Notes: a model not told the origin generated them from the sequence alone. A stretch of 51,298 bases of DNA from Deltaproteobacteria bacterium (GCA_020444165.1 JAHLLK010000041.1:1-51298); one strand, 5' to 3'; positions 33,830 to 45,612 are shown, counted from the stretch's first letter. Translations and numbers: made by a program.

Positions 33830-34740
33830 TGCGGTTGTTCCTGGAGTTGCCGGATTCACGTGTTCACTTCCTGGACCAGGGCTCGGGGCCGCCCCTGGTG
33901 TTGCTGCACGGCTGGCCCGAGTTCTGCGGCATCTGGCGGCACAACCTGCCGGCCCTGGCCGGTCGCTTCCGGGTGTTGGCCCCTGACTTCCGGGGTTTTG
34001 GCCAGTCCAGGCCCCGCCCCGGATCCCCCCCGCTCCCCAGCAACCCCGCAACCCTGGCCGCGGACCTTTGGGCCATGCTGGACCACCTCAGCCCGGAGCG
34101 GGTGGGCTTGATCTCCCACGATGTGGGGGCCCAGGTGGCCCAGGTCTTGGCCCGCCGGCATCCCCAGCGCATCGCGGGGCTGTTTTTCTTTGACTGCCCT
34201 TACCCCGGCATCGGCCGGCGTTGGGCCGAGTCCGCGATGCTGTCCGAGACCTGGCACCAATATTTCAATCAACTCCCCTGGGCGGCCAAGCTGGTGGGCT
34301 CCAGCCGGGAGGCCTGCCGGAGGTTCCTGAGCCCTTTTCTGTGTCACTGGGCCGGGTCGCCCGAGATTTTTTCGGAGGCTGCAACCGAAGAGTGGGTGGA
34401 CAATTTCCCGCGGCCAGGGGCGTGGGAAGGCGGCTTCGCCTGGTACGCGGGAATTGATCAAGCCCGCCGTGGTCTGATAAAAGAAGGCGCGCCCCGTTGG
34501 CCCCAGATCGAGACCCCGGCCAGGTTCCTCTGGGGGGCCCGGGATCCCATCATCCCGGCGGCCTGGGCCGACCGTCTGGAGGAGTATCTTGCCGACTACC
34601 GGTGGGAGCTGGCTCCCCAGGCAGGGTATTTCGTGCCCCGGGAAGTCCCCGAGCCGGCCAAGGAGGCCAGGCTGAGTTTTTTCACCTCGTTGCCTTTTTT
34701 GAGGATCAGGCTGGAGGGCCCCCGGACCGGCCAGCCTTGA
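33829..34740 (+). CDS. alpha/beta hydrolase, epoxide-hydrolase/dehalogenase-like
   Basis: A 303-residue hydrolase from a GTG that overlaps the ATPase stop (TAGTG) with AGAGGG upstream. The oxyanion motif is LLHGWPEF and the nucleophile elbow SHDVGAQVA carries Asp, as in epoxide hydrolases and haloalkane dehalogenases. The acid is probably the Asp of LWGARDPIIP. The usual catalytic His, expected in a GHF-like motif near the end, reads AGYFVPREVPEP, so it appears to be Tyr. The enzyme may thus be inactive, form a stable ester, or use another base. It is last but one in the operon; the substrate is unknown. Confidence 0.85.
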   Translation: MRLFLELPDSRVHFLDQGSGPPLVLLHGWPEFCGIWRHNLPALAGRFRVLAPDFRGFGQSRPRPGSPPLPSNPATLAADLWAMLDHLSPERVGLISHDVGAQVAQVLARRHPQRIAGLFFFDCPYPGIGRRWAESAMLSETWHQYFNQLPWAAKLVGSSREACRRFLSPFLCHWAGSPEIFSEAATEEWVDNFPRPGAWEGGFAWYAGIDQARRGLIKEGAPRWPQIETPARFLWGARDPIIPAAWADRLEEYLADYRWELAPQAGYFVPREVPEPAKEARLSFFTSLPFLRIRLEGPRTGQP

Positions 34741-34757
34741 CCACGGGAGAGAGTCCC

Positions 34758-35597
34758 TTGAACCCTTCTCATGTACATTTGGCGTCCGTCACGCACCCTC
34801 ACCACCATCCGACCCACGGAGCCGCGCCCGCGGCAGAGCAACCCGGGCAGCCCCTGGCCCACCCATCCCGCGTGCTCTATGTGGACGCGGTCGGAGGGGT
34901 GGCCGGTGACATGCTGGCCGGGGCCTTGTTGGATTTGGGCTGGCCCTTGGCCGAGTTGCAGGACCTGACTGGTCGCCTGGGCTTGGCTGGGGTCAAGGTC
35001 GAGGAGGTCCGAGTGCAGCACCATTGCATCAGCGCCCGGCGCATTCTGGTGCACGTGGAGTCGGACCAGCCCCACCGCCGCCTGCCCCAGGTGCAAGAGG
35101 CCCTGGAAGGCCTGCCGCCGGAGGTGGCCGCCGCCGCCCTCCGGGTGTTCCAGCGCCTGGCCGAGGCCGAGGCCCAAGTGCACGGCTGCGCCCCGGAGGA
35201 GGTGCACTTCCACGAGGTGGGGGCAGCCGATGCCCTGGTGGATGTCACCGCTTTTTGCGGGGGGCTGGCGTGGCTGGGTTGGCCCCGTCTGATTTCTTCC
35301 CCCCTGCCCCTGGGCCGGGGTTTCGTGCGGGCGGCCCACGGCGAACTGCCCCTGCCCGCCCCGGCGGTGCTGCACCTGTTGAAGGGGGCGCCCGTCACCG
35401 ACTGGCCCGAACCCGGCGAGACGGTCACTCCCACCGGCGCGGCCCTGGTCACCACTCTGGCCCAGGGCTGGGGCCAGGTGCCCAGCATGCGGCTCATGAC
35501 CCACGGCACGGGAGGGGGATCCCGGCCCAGCGGCGCCCGGCCCGGACTGTTGCGTCTTTTGCTGGGTGAGGTGGTAGCGGGTCAATCCGTGTCCTAA
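34758..35597 (+). CDS. larC: LarC, N-terminal (LarC1) part only
   Basis: LarC inserts nickel into the pincer nucleotide. This 279-residue protein shows LarC1 features: VLYVDAVGGVAGDMLAGALLDLG, EEVHFHEVGAADALVDVTAFCG, SPLPLGRGFVRAAHGELPLPAPA, TPTGAALV and GTGGGSRPSGARPGLLRLLLGE. Complete LarC is about 420 residues, and the C-terminal LarC2 half, which normally starts with an ETN-type motif, is absent; I see no such sequence downstream in any frame. The TTG start at 34758 follows GGGAGAGAG and gives a His-rich leader (HVHLASVTHPHHHPTH) that could bind nickel. A later GTG (34872) is possible. Confidence 0.88.
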   Translation: MNPSHVHLASVTHPHHHPTHGAAPAAEQPGQPLAHPSRVLYVDAVGGVAGDMLAGALLDLGWPLAELQDLTGRLGLAGVKVEEVRVQHHCISARRILVHVESDQPHRRLPQVQEALEGLPPEVAAAALRVFQRLAEAEAQVHGCAPEEVHFHEVGAADALVDVTAFCGGLAWLGWPRLISSPLPLGRGFVRAAHGELPLPAPAVLHLLKGAPVTDWPEPGETVTPTGAALVTTLAQGWGQVPSMRLMTHGTGGGSRPSGARPGLLRLLLGEVVAGQSVS

Positions 35598-35787
35598 AAG
35601 CACCAGAGTCGGGGATTTCCCCAGGTTTTGTGCGCATAGGCGGGGTTCAAACCCTTGGCATGGCCCGGGATCAGGGGGCTGGCCGCTAACCCGGATATTT
35701 CATGAAGACCGAGCGTCCGGCTGCGCCAGATGCCCGCCGGCAGCGCCTACGGCCTTCGCTCCAACCAGGGCGTGGCTAACACCATAT

Positions 35788-35980
35788 AGCTGACAAGGGC
35801 CGTCATGGCCTTGGTCAGCTGTCCTTGGGCACAAGCGCGGTTTTGCCCAAGGACACGATTTCAGGCGATTTTGGTAAATCGCCTGAAATCGGCGGACCGT
35901 CCCCCGAGGTCCCCAAACAAGCCATGGCTTGTTTGGGGTGGGTCCGTGGCCCGCCCCAGGTTGTTTATCAACAGCCTGGG
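35788..35980 (+). repeat. hairpin repeat, family F3, copy 1
   Basis: This five-hairpin copy has no sequence in common with F1 over most stems but the same order. Hairpin 1 has AGCTGAC/GTCAGCT arms (35788-35820). Hairpin 2 is GTCCTTGGGC/GCCCAAGGAC (35821-35854), enclosing the shared CAAGCGCGGTTTT. Hairpin 3 is a perfect 15-bp stem GATTTCAGGCGATTT (35857-35890). Hairpin 4 is GGCGG...CCGCC enclosing CCCCAAACAAGC/GCTTGTTTGGGG. Hairpin 5 is CCCAGGTTGTT/AACAGCCTGGG (35955-35980). No clear target duplication. It lies 190 bp after larC. Confidence 0.82.
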
Positions 35981-36117
35981 CTACGCCTCTCGGTTGTCGC
36001 TTGTCCGTCGCCTTGCCGGCCGCCATCTGGCTGAGGGGAGGTCCTGCATGTTTGCGGGGAAGATCCAAGCCGTCTGGCCTACAGCCCGTCGGAGGAAAGG
36101 GCAGAGCGGCTGAGGCC

Positions 36118-36580
36118 ATGGCTGGTAGGCGAGTTGGAGAAGCCCTTGCCCCGCGGTGGCAGGACCTGGATTTTCTCAACCAGGCTATCCAGGTCCGGCG
36201 CAGTTTGAGCCGCATGAAGCTAGGCCCAGCCCAAGCGGAAATACCCGCAGGGGGGATATCAGCGGCCGCCTGGCCGAAATTCTCAAAGACCACAGCCTGG
36301 CGTGAAACGGGAGCTAATGGCTAATGGGGAGTACCAGGAATCGGATTTTATATTTCTGGAACGGGACGGCGGCGTGGCGGACACCAACCATTTCCGGGGC
36401 AGGACCTGGGAGAAGGCTTCCGCCTTGGGCGGGTTGCCTCACCGCTGGTTTCATGATCTTCGCCAGGACAAAGCCACACCAAGAATGTCCCAAGGCGACA
36501 ATATGGCCGCGGTGAGCAAGCAGCTTGGCCACCACCCGGTCAAGTTCACCCTGGACAGTATATTACCACTGTCTGCCAAC
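36118..36580 (+). pseudogene. tyrosine recombinase (integrase) remnant
   Basis: Two frames together resemble the catalytic domain of a phage-type integrase. The first gives RRVGEALAPRWQDLDFLNQAIQVRRSLSRMK, with the first catalytic Arg region. After a frameshift near 36300 the second gives ESDFIFLERDGG, then LPHRWFHDLRQDKAT (H-x-x-R box) and VSKQLGHHPVKFTLDS (third box). The catalytic Tyr (normally TLDTYSH) is lost, as is the N-terminal half. It is a dead gene marking an old integrative element. Confidence 0.85.
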
Positions 36581-36793
36581 TTAGCAGGGCAGGGCCGTAG
36601 TCAACGCGCGGGCGGACCGGCTGGGTTTATGGGCCGGCTTCCTCAATTTTTGAATAATTTCCAAGCTAACCTGAAGTGCCGATAAGGTTGTTGTTTTTCG
36701 TAAGCAGTGTCTCGTCCGTATATTTCCGTAAAATGGCCGGGGAAGAAAGAGCTCGGGGGGGTGGCCAAACTTGCTAACCCCTCGTTTTAATTG

Positions 36794-36860
36794 GGGCGGG
36801 GACGAACGGGAGCAAACCGGCGGCCTCCGGCGTGACAGGACACCTGAAGCTACGCACCCC
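36794..36860 (-). pseudogene. decayed tRNA-Asp copy
   Basis: The stretch from GGCGGGGACGA to CCTCCGGCGTGACAGG matches the 3' half of tRNA-Asp (39334-39411) with about four changes, in the same orientation. A shortened 5' half (GAAGCTACGCACCCC) follows. The D-arm and part of the anticodon stem are deleted, so it cannot be functional. It lies about 200 bp from the integrase remnant and 2.5 kb from the intact gene, as expected of an attachment-site duplication or a tandem tRNA relic. Confidence 0.75.
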
Positions 36861-36919
36861 TCATATTTTGAGGCCCTTGACTGCATATCAGGGCGCCAAT
36901 ACGCACCGTTTTGCAGCAT

Positions 36920-37165
36920 GAGGCCATTGCATGGTGAAACACATAAAACATGTTGATATTTTGTCAAAAAGGTCTGTGAAACATGATTACGGCAGGCAAT
37001 GGCCGATGCGGGCCAAGGATGGCCCGCCAAATTGCAAGCTTCAAAAAGCTTGCAATTTGTGAGGCTTGGCAAAACCCGGGCCCCCGGCAAGCTCTGCTTG
37101 CTGGGGTGGAGTCACGTTTTTGCCAAGCCGACATTGCAGGGGGCAGGACGCCCCGTGCAATGCTC
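36920..37165 (-). mobile_element. MITE-like hairpin element, family F1, copy D
   Basis: A 246-bp reverse copy from GAGGCCATTGCA to TGCAATGCTC, almost identical to copy A. It is flanked by exact 7-bp direct repeats GCAGCAT (36913-36919 and 37166-37172). All four hairpins are intact apart from one base in hairpin 1 (GCAGG for GCACG). This copy defines the element boundaries and the 7-bp duplication best. Confidence 0.94.
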
Positions 37166-37172
37166 GCAGCAT

Positions 37173-37634
37173 AATGCGTGGCGCGCTACGTCAAATTTTG
37201 CGTCACGCTGAAGGCCAAAGACCCCAGTATATCCAAGGTTAACCGGCTACCCATGAGGCCTAGTTCACGATCTTTATTAAAACATTGACCGTCCCCCTGT
37301 CCTGATAGGCAATTCTTGTATTCTCTTGGTGAAACCAATATTGAATCCTAGACGCCACCGGCGGACGCATGTTGCCTCACTTTATTGGCTGGCACATCAC
37401 TTCAGGGCGGTGCTTGGCATAGGCTGACGAAAGACAACCCATTGACTGGTGAAAAGCCATGGAGTTACCATGTCACAAATTTAGGTTGTTTTGGTTTGTG
37501 GTCGTTTCAGGTGGAAATCGCGGTGGCTGGTGGAGTGTAGTGCCTTTAAGTGAGGCCCAACCGCGCGACAATGTACGCAGGAGGCATCAAAAAACTAAAA
37601 ACGAAGTAAGGAGAGGCGCCTGCCGCATATTCAG
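37173..37634. other. no gene seen
   Basis: These 460 bases upstream of the second chemoreceptor contain only short frames without family motifs. AAGGAG occurs at 37607 but is 22 or more bases from the next start codon. I see no clear promoter. Confidence 0.35.
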
Positions 37635-38999
37635 ATGTTAAAAATGAGCGTACGCGGGAAGTTAATTGCGTTTGTGGGGCTAGCCTTGGCCTGCCTGGCC
37701 GCGGTCACCCTCTGTGGCTACTTTTGGCAAGGAGCAGCCCAGGCCTTACTTATCTCGGCCGCCAGCGGTGCGATATTGCTTAGCATGGCCTTCTGGCTGC
37801 TGCTGCGTTCGGTAATCGGGGCCATGGGCCGTACTGTGTCCTCGCTCAACCAAGTAGTGGACCACGTGGAGACCGCCTCCACCAGAGCCTACGTCGCCAG
37901 CCAAGAGTTGGCCGGGGTTGCCGGGCAACAGGCTGAGAGCGTGGCCCAGACCGCCTCCAGCCTGGAGCAGGTGGCCAGCATGACCAGCCGCAACGCCGAG
38001 GACGCCGGTCAGGCCCGCACCCTGATGGAGCAGGCCAAGAACCTTGGCGACCAAGCCGATGCCTCCATGCGCCAGATGTCATCGGCCATCAGTGAAATCG
38101 CCGACGCCAGCCAACAGATATCCAACATCATAAAAACTATTGACGAAATATCCTTTCAGACCAACATGCTGGCGCTCAACGCCGCGGTGGAGGCGGCCCG
38201 GGCCGGCGATGCCGGCGCCGGCTTCTCGGTGGTGGCCGAGGAGGTGCGCTCTCTGGCTGGGCGCGCGGCAGAGGCCGCCGACACTACCCAGGGTCTGATC
38301 GATACCGCCAAGGGCAAGGTGCAGATGGGGGTAGAATTGGTGGCGCGCACCGAGAAGCATTTCCGAGAGATGGATCAGGCCGCCACCAATGGCGCCGACC
38401 TGGTGCGGGGCATCGCCGAGGCCTCCAGTGAGCAGCGCACCAGCCTGGCTCATATAAACCAGGCTATGGGCCACATGGACAGCGTAAGCAAAAACACCGC
38501 TGCCCAGGCCAAAGAGACGGCTGAGGTCTCCCAGCAAATTGAGATACACGTCATGGAGATGCGCCAGTTGGTGGCCGATTTGGCCAGCGTGCTGGCGGGC
38601 AGCCATCAGCGCGACCAGGCGATACGTTTGGTGCGCCGGGCGGTGGCCATGGCCGGCAAGCAGGGCCTTTCCGCGGTGGTGCGGGCCGCGTCCCAAAAGG
38701 GCGGCCTTCTGAGTAAGGGCGAAGAGCTGTACGTGTTTGTGGGCGGTCTAAAGCATATTACGTTGCTGGCCCACCCCATCTCGCACGATACCTTGGTGGG
38801 GCCGGACCTGAGCCAGATGAAGGACATCAAGGGCAAGGCCTTTTTCAACGAGTTCGTGGCCACCGCCAAGAGCAAGGGGTCGGGCTGGGTCAGCTATTGG
38901 TGGCCCAAGCCGGGCGAGAGCCGGCCCTCCCTCAAGAGCACCTATCTGGAGATTGTGCCCGGCCAAAATGCCTTCATGGCCTGCGGCATCTACTTCTAG
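37635..38999 (+). CDS. methyl-accepting chemotaxis protein with C-terminal Cache domain
   Basis: A 454-residue receptor with unusual order. Two closely spaced membrane helices (about 10-28 and 35-56) leave almost no periplasmic part. The signalling domain follows, with tip [23 protein letters not shown] and [16 protein letters not shown]. The last 120 residues are a single Cache domain: [58 protein letters not shown] and [21 protein letters not shown]. The Cache domain would therefore be cytoplasmic. ATG 37635 and ATG 37644 are both possible. It lies between the decayed tRNA-Asp copy and the intact tRNA-Asp. Confidence 0.93.
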   Translation: MLKMSVRGKLIAFVGLALACLAAVTLCGYFWQGAAQALLISAASGAILLSMAFWLLLRSVIGAMGRTVSSLNQVVDHVETASTRAYVASQELAGVAGQQAESVAQTASSLEQVASMTSRNAEDAGQARTLMEQAKNLGDQADASMRQMSSAISEIADASQQISNIIKTIDEISFQTNMLALNAAVEAARAGDAGAGFSVVAEEVRSLAGRAAEAADTTQGLIDTAKGKVQMGVELVARTEKHFREMDQAATNGADLVRGIAEASSEQRTSLAHINQAMGHMDSVSKNTAAQAKETAEVSQQIEIHVMEMRQLVADLASVLAGSHQRDQAIRLVRRAVAMAGKQGLSAVVRAASQKGGLLSKGEELYVFVGGLKHITLLAHPISHDTLVGPDLSQMKDIKGKAFFNEFVATAKSKGSGWVSYWWPKPGESRPSLKSTYLEIVPGQNAFMACGIYF

Positions 39000-39124
39000 C
39001 AGGATGCAGACCAGCAGCCTGCGCCGCGGGAGTCACCCGAGATGCCCGCCTGCCATGGCTCCCGGGTCTGGTTACGGTCGGAAAGGGCGTATCGAGGCCG
39101 ATGCACGGCAAATCCAAATATATT

Positions 39125-39164
39125 GAGAGCATTGCACGGGGCGTCCTGCCCCGTGCATCGCTCT
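39125..39164 (+). repeat. solo hairpin 1 of repeat family F1
   Basis: AGAGCATTGCACGGGGC pairs with GCCCCGTGCATCGCTCT around GTCCT. It is almost identical to the first hairpin of the F1 elements, but no other part of the element follows. It is either a deletion remnant or a stand-alone form. Confidence 0.85.
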
Positions 39165-39293
39165 AGTATCGTTCGCAACCCGAGTTTGGTTTCCATTTTT
39201 CTCCGTAAGGCAGAAGCCTTCGCTCTCCGGCGAGTTACGCCGGAAGCCTACTCCCCACGTCAAACCCTACGTCACGGCCAAAATTTGGCCAAA

Positions 39294-39325
39294 AAAGAGG
39301 CTAGCTCAAATGAGCTAGCCTCTTT
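39294..39325 (-). terminator. terminator of the tRNA operon
   Basis: A perfect 15-bp stem AAAGAGGCTAGCTCA/TGAGCTAGCCTCTTT with an AA loop. On the minus strand it is followed by a T-run (complement of AAAAAA at 39291-39296), 9 bases after the tRNA-Asp gene. Confidence 0.9.
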
Positions 39326-39333
39326 CATTTAAG

Positions 39334-39411
<78 letters not shown>

Positions 39412-39502
39412 GCGCTATTTCTACAGGCTGACCCTGGTGGGTCCACCTTGTTTGCCTCATCTCGGCGCTTGCCGCTTTCGGTCCGCGCCACCCGAGTTTT
39501 GG

Positions 39503-39578
39503 TGGTAGGCGGAACAGGACTTGAACCTGTGACCCCCGGCTTGTAAGGCCGATGCTCTCCCAGCTGAGCTACCCGCCC
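39503..39578 (-). tRNA. tRNA-Val (TAC)
   Basis: The minus strand reads GGGCGGG-TAGCTCAGCTGGGAGAGC, with anticodon loop CTTACAA (anticodon TAC), T-arm ACAGGTTCAAGTCCTGT and end TCCGCCTACCA with encoded CCA. It lies 91 bp upstream of tRNA-Asp in the same direction; the two are probably co-transcribed. Confidence 0.97.
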
Positions 39579-39682
39579 CCAGGATTTCTCCCCATGGTTT
39601 CCGGCGCTCACCTGACCACAGGCGCCCTCGCGGCGGAGTGTTATTTATCAGCAGCGCCGGTTTCTGTCAAGGGAGTTCGGGG

Positions 39683-42079
<2,397 letters not shown>

Positions 42080-42134
42080 AAGAGGGAACCTCTACCAGCC
42101 GAGAGAGGGGCGGGCAGGTCGGCAGATCAGCGGA

Positions 42135-42164
42135 GATGTTGGGGGGCGAACCCCCCACAACATC
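42135..42164 (-). terminator. hairpin between clpX and lon
   Basis: GATGTTGGGGGG pairs with CCCCCC-A-CAACATC around the loop CGAA, with one bulged base. It starts about 10 bases after the clpX stop on the minus strand. No U-run follows, so it may only attenuate transcription into lon. Confidence 0.5.
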
Positions 42165-42174
42165 CCACCCGCTA

Positions 42175-43428
42175 TCAGGCATACTCGGCCTGGTTGGAAT
42201 AGAGAAGCATAGGCTGTTCGCCGTTGACGATGACCTCTTCGCCGATCACGCACTCCTGCACGCCCTTCAGGGAAGGGAGCTCGTACATGATATCGAGCAT
42301 GGCGGCCTCCAGGATGGAGCGCAGACCGCGGGCGCCGCTTTTCCGGACCAGGGCTTGCTGAGCCACGGCCTTCAAGGCCTCGTCGGTGAATTTCAATGCC
42401 ACGCCCTCGAACTCGAAAAGCTTCATGTACTGGCGGGTGAGGGCGTTTTTGGGCTCGCGCAGGATGCGGATGAGGGCATCCTCGGACAGTTCGTCCAGGG
42501 CAGCCACCACGGGCAGACGGCCCACGAACTCGGGGATGAGCCCGAACTTGATGAGGTCCTCGGGCTGGGCCTTGGCCAGCACCTCGCCCAGGGGCTCGTC
42601 TTCTTCCTTCTTGTTCATCTTGGCGGTGAAGCCCAGCGTCTTGGCGCCGACCCGGTTCTTGATGATCTTGTCCAGGCCCACGAAGGCGCCGCCGCACACG
42701 AACAGGATGTTGGTGGTGTCCACCTTCACGAACTCCTGCTGCGGATGCTTGCGCCCGCCCTTGGGCGGCACGCTGGCCACGGTGCCCTCGATGATTTTCA
42801 AGAGCGCCTGCTGCACGCCCTCGCCGGAAACGTCCCGGGTGATGGAGGGGTTTTCGCTTTTGCGGGCGATCTTGTCGATCTCGTCGATGTAGACGATGCC
42901 GCGCTGGGCGCGTTCCACGTCATAATCGGCGGCCTGCAAAAGGTTCAGGATGATGTTCTCCACATCTTCGCCCACATAGCCGGCCTCGGTGAGGGTGGTG
43001 GCGTCGGCTATGGTAAAGGGCACGTTCAGGATGCGGGCCAGGGTCTGGGCCAACAGCGTCTTGCCGCACCCGGTGGGACCGGTCAAAAGTATGTTGGACT
43101 TCTGCAGCTCCACCCCGCCCATGTCCACCTTGGCGTCGATGCGCTTGTAGTGGTTGTGCACGGCCACGGCCAGGATGCGCTTGGCGCGCTCCTGCTCGAT
43201 GACGTACTCATCGATGATGGCCTTGATCTCCTTGGGCTTGGGGATGGAAACCCTGGTGGCGGCCTCCTCCTTCTGGTACTCCTCCTCTATGATTTCGTTG
43301 CACAGTTCTATGCACTCATCACAGATGTACACCGAAGGGCCGGCAATGAGTTTTTTCACTTCGTCCTGGCTCTTGCCGCAGAAGGAGCAAACCAGATCCG
43401 AACCCTTGCCGTTGGTTTTCTTACTCAT
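42175..43428 (-). CDS. clpX: ATP-dependent Clp protease ATP-binding subunit ClpX
   Basis: A 417-residue AAA+ unfoldase that feeds ClpP. The N-terminal zinc-binding domain has CSFCGKS and [10 protein letters not shown] (four Cys). Then come Walker [16 protein letters not shown], Walker [11 protein letters not shown], the pore loop GYVGEDVEN and the ClpP-contact IGF-type loop, seen as [10 protein letters not shown] nearby. Length is normal. It starts 32 bases after clpP ends. Confidence 0.98.
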   Translation of the reverse strand: MSKKTNGKGSDLVCSFCGKSQDEVKKLIAGPSVYICDECIELCNEIIEEEYQKEEAATRVSIPKPKEIKAIIDEYVIEQERAKRILAVAVHNHYKRIDAKVDMGGVELQKSNILLTGPTGCGKTLLAQTLARILNVPFTIADATTLTEAGYVGEDVENIILNLLQAADYDVERAQRGIVYIDEIDKIARKSENPSITRDVSGEGVQQALLKIIEGTVASVPPKGGRKHPQQEFVKVDTTNILFVCGGAFVGLDKIIKNRVGAKTLGFTAKMNKKEEDEPLGEVLAKAQPEDLIKFGLIPEFVGRLPVVAALDELSEDALIRILREPKNALTRQYMKLFEFEGVALKFTDEALKAVAQQALVRKSGARGLRSILEAAMLDIMYELPSLKGVQECVIGEEVIVNGEQPMLLYSNQAEYA

Positions 43429-43460
43429 ACAACTTCACTTTCGTTTGCCTGCGCGTGAAG

Positions 43461-44066
43461 CTAGCTTTCCTCCACCTCGCGGTGGGTGATGACTTCATCA
43501 ACAATACCGTATTTTTTGGCCTCTTCACCGTTCATAAAGTAATCGCGTTCCGTGTCCGTGGAGATTTTCTCCAGGGACTGGCCGGTGTGCTTGGCCAGAA
43601 TTTCGTTCAGCTCGGCGCGAAGGCGCAGGATTTCGCGGGCATGGATGTCGATGTCCGTGGCCTGTCCCTGGAACCCGCCCATGGGCTGGTGGATGAGAAT
43701 CCGCGAGTGGGGCAGGGAGTAGCGCCGGCCTGGTTCGCCCGCCGCCAAGAGGAGGGCGGCCATGCTGCTGGCCTGGCCCAGGCACAGGGTGGAGACGGGC
43801 GCCCGGATGTACTCTATGGTGTCGTAAATGGCCAGACCCGCGGTTACCAGGCCGCCCGGGGAGTTTATGTACAGGTTGATGTCCTTGGAGGGGTCTTCCG
43901 CCTCCAGAAACAGGAACTGGGCGATGATCACGTTGGCCACGTGGTCGTCGATGGTCTCCCCCAGGATGATGATGCGGTCCTTCAACAAACGGGAATAGAT
44001 GTCGTAGGAACGTTCACCGCGGCTGGTTTGCTCGATGACAAAAGGTATCAAACTGCTGCTGGTCAT
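43461..44066 (-). CDS. clpP: ATP-dependent Clp protease proteolytic subunit ClpP
   Basis: A 201-residue serine protease. The catalytic Ser lies in [16 protein letters not shown], His in [11 protein letters not shown] and Asp in [22 protein letters not shown] 44066 starts the expected [28 protein letters not shown]; the frame extends to 44105 but that start has no support. It works with ClpX, encoded next. Confidence 0.98.
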   Translation of the reverse strand: MTSSSLIPFVIEQTSRGERSYDIYSRLLKDRIIILGETIDDHVANVIIAQFLFLEAEDPSKDINLYINSPGGLVTAGLAIYDTIEYIRAPVSTLCLGQASSMAALLLAAGEPGRRYSLPHSRILIHQPMGGFQGQATDIDIHAREILRLRAELNEILAKHTGQSLEKISTDTERDYFMNGEEAKKYGIVDEVITHREVEES

Positions 44067-44191
44067 TTGTTTTCCACTTCGGCTGCAGAGGGTTTCGGGA
44101 TGCACGATTTTAAAGTTAAGGCCTGGCCAGCGTTATGGCAAACCGGATTACCGGGCTTGAAGAAATTTTGTTGACCTGGGGAAGCGAACTG

Positions 44192-44211
44192 CCCCGGGCC
44201 GGAGCCCGGGG
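44192..44211 (-). terminator. intercistronic hairpin between tig and clpP
   Basis: CCCCGGGC and GCCCGGGG with a CGGA loop, 15 bases after the tig stop. It has no U-run. It could stabilise tig mRNA or reduce read-through. Confidence 0.45.
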
Positions 44212-44226
44212 AGCTTAACTACAAGG

Positions 44227-45552
44227 TTATGCGGGATTTTCCCCTGTAAGTTCCGAGGGTTCCACCACTTCAATGTTAGCACCCGCTTGGATGGCCTGCA
44301 ACGTCTTTTCCTGCAGAATGTTGGAGATCAGTTCGGGCATCATTTTGTTTTTATTGTAAATGTCCCGAATAGCCCCCAAGGGTTGACCGGTCTTGTCGGA
44401 GATCTTCTGCAGTTCGGCCGTGGTGTCCTCCTCGGTCACCTCCACCTCTTCCAGCTCGGCGATGCGGCCCAGGACGATGCCGGCCCGGATCTTCTTGGAG
44501 GCCTGCTCGCGGAAGTCCTCCCGGAGCTTGCTGTCGTCCAGGCCCGCGGCCTCGGGGTCCATGCCGCTGTTCTTCAGGCGGGACTTGAAATTGTCCACCA
44601 TCTGGTCCAGCTCGGACTCCACCAGGCTCGAGGGGATGTCGAACTCGCCCAAGTCCCTGATATGATCAACGATCTGCTTGCGCATCTCGCCCTTTTTCTG
44701 CTCGCCGTACATCTCGGTCAAGTCCTTGGTCAGCCGCTCCCGCAGGCTGGCCAGGTCCGCGAACTCGGCGCTCAGGGAGCGGGCGAAGTCGTCGTCCAGG
44801 CTGGGCAGGATCTTCTGCTTCAGTTCCTTGACAAACAGCTTGAAGCGGATGGCCTTGCCTTGGAGCTTGGGATTGCCCGCGTTTTCGTCGTAGTTGACCG
44901 TGGCCTCCACGATGTCGCCAGGCTTGGTCTTGACCAGGGCCACCTCGATCTCCTGGGGCACTTGGCCCTTGCCCAACTCGATATCCACGTTTTCGGCCTC
45001 GCCGCCTTCCACCGGGGCGTCGCCGTCAAAGGACTGGTAATTGACCACCACCACGTCGCCGATGGCCGCCGGACGCTCCTCCTCCACCGGGGAGAGGATG
45101 GCCTGCCGCTCGCGGATCAACTCCAGGCGGCGGTCCACCTCCTCGCCGGTCACTTCCAGGCGGGGCTCCTTCAGGGAGAGGCCCTGGTAGGCTTCCTTGG
45201 CCAGTTCAAAACGCGGCGCCACGTCGAAGGTCAGCTTGTAAACGAAATCCTGGCCGGGCTCCAGATTCTCAAAATCGAACTCCGGCTGGGCCAGGGGGTC
45301 CAGGCCGCTCTCGTCCATCACCTTGGGGAAGGTGTCCTTGAGCAGGCTTTCCGCCGCCTCGGCCTGGGCCTGCGGACCGTAATAGCGCTCCAGCACCGCG
45401 CGGGGAGCCTTGCCGGGGCGGAAGCCCTTCAGCCGGCTGGAGCGCTGGAGCTGTTTGTAAATATTGTCCAGGGTTTTATCAACCTCTGCCGCCGGCACTT
45501 CCACCGTGATCTGGCGTTGCACCGAGGTTAGTTCTGCAATGTTGAATTTCAT
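44227..45552 (-). CDS. tig: trigger factor
   Basis: A 441-residue ribosome-bound chaperone and prolyl isomerase. The ribosome-docking signature is GFRPGKAP (about residues 43-50). A PPIase-like middle domain (GDVVVVNYQSFDG) and the long C-terminal helical chaperone arms follow. ATG 45552 begins MKFNIAELTSVQRQITVEVP, the normal start; the frame extends 7 codons further without a ribosome site. It is the first gene of tig-clpP-clpX-lon. Confidence 0.97.
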   Translation of the reverse strand: MKFNIAELTSVQRQITVEVPAAEVDKTLDNIYKQLQRSSRLKGFRPGKAPRAVLERYYGPQAQAEAAESLLKDTFPKVMDESGLDPLAQPEFDFENLEPGQDFVYKLTFDVAPRFELAKEAYQGLSLKEPRLEVTGEEVDRRLELIRERQAILSPVEEERPAAIGDVVVVNYQSFDGDAPVEGGEAENVDIELGKGQVPQEIEVALVKTKPGDIVEATVNYDENAGNPKLQGKAIRFKLFVKELKQKILPSLDDDFARSLSAEFADLASLRERLTKDLTEMYGEQKKGEMRKQIVDHIRDLGEFDIPSSLVESELDQMVDNFKSRLKNSGMDPEAAGLDDSKLREDFREQASKKIRAGIVLGRIAELEEVEVTEEDTTAELQKISDKTGQPLGAIRDIYNKNKMMPELISNILQEKTLQAIQAGANIEVVEPSELTGENPA

Positions 45553-45612
45553 TTTCCGCCGACCCTTTGTCAAAACGTGGGTTCCAAGTATAGATCGCTT
45601 AGAAATTTACTG

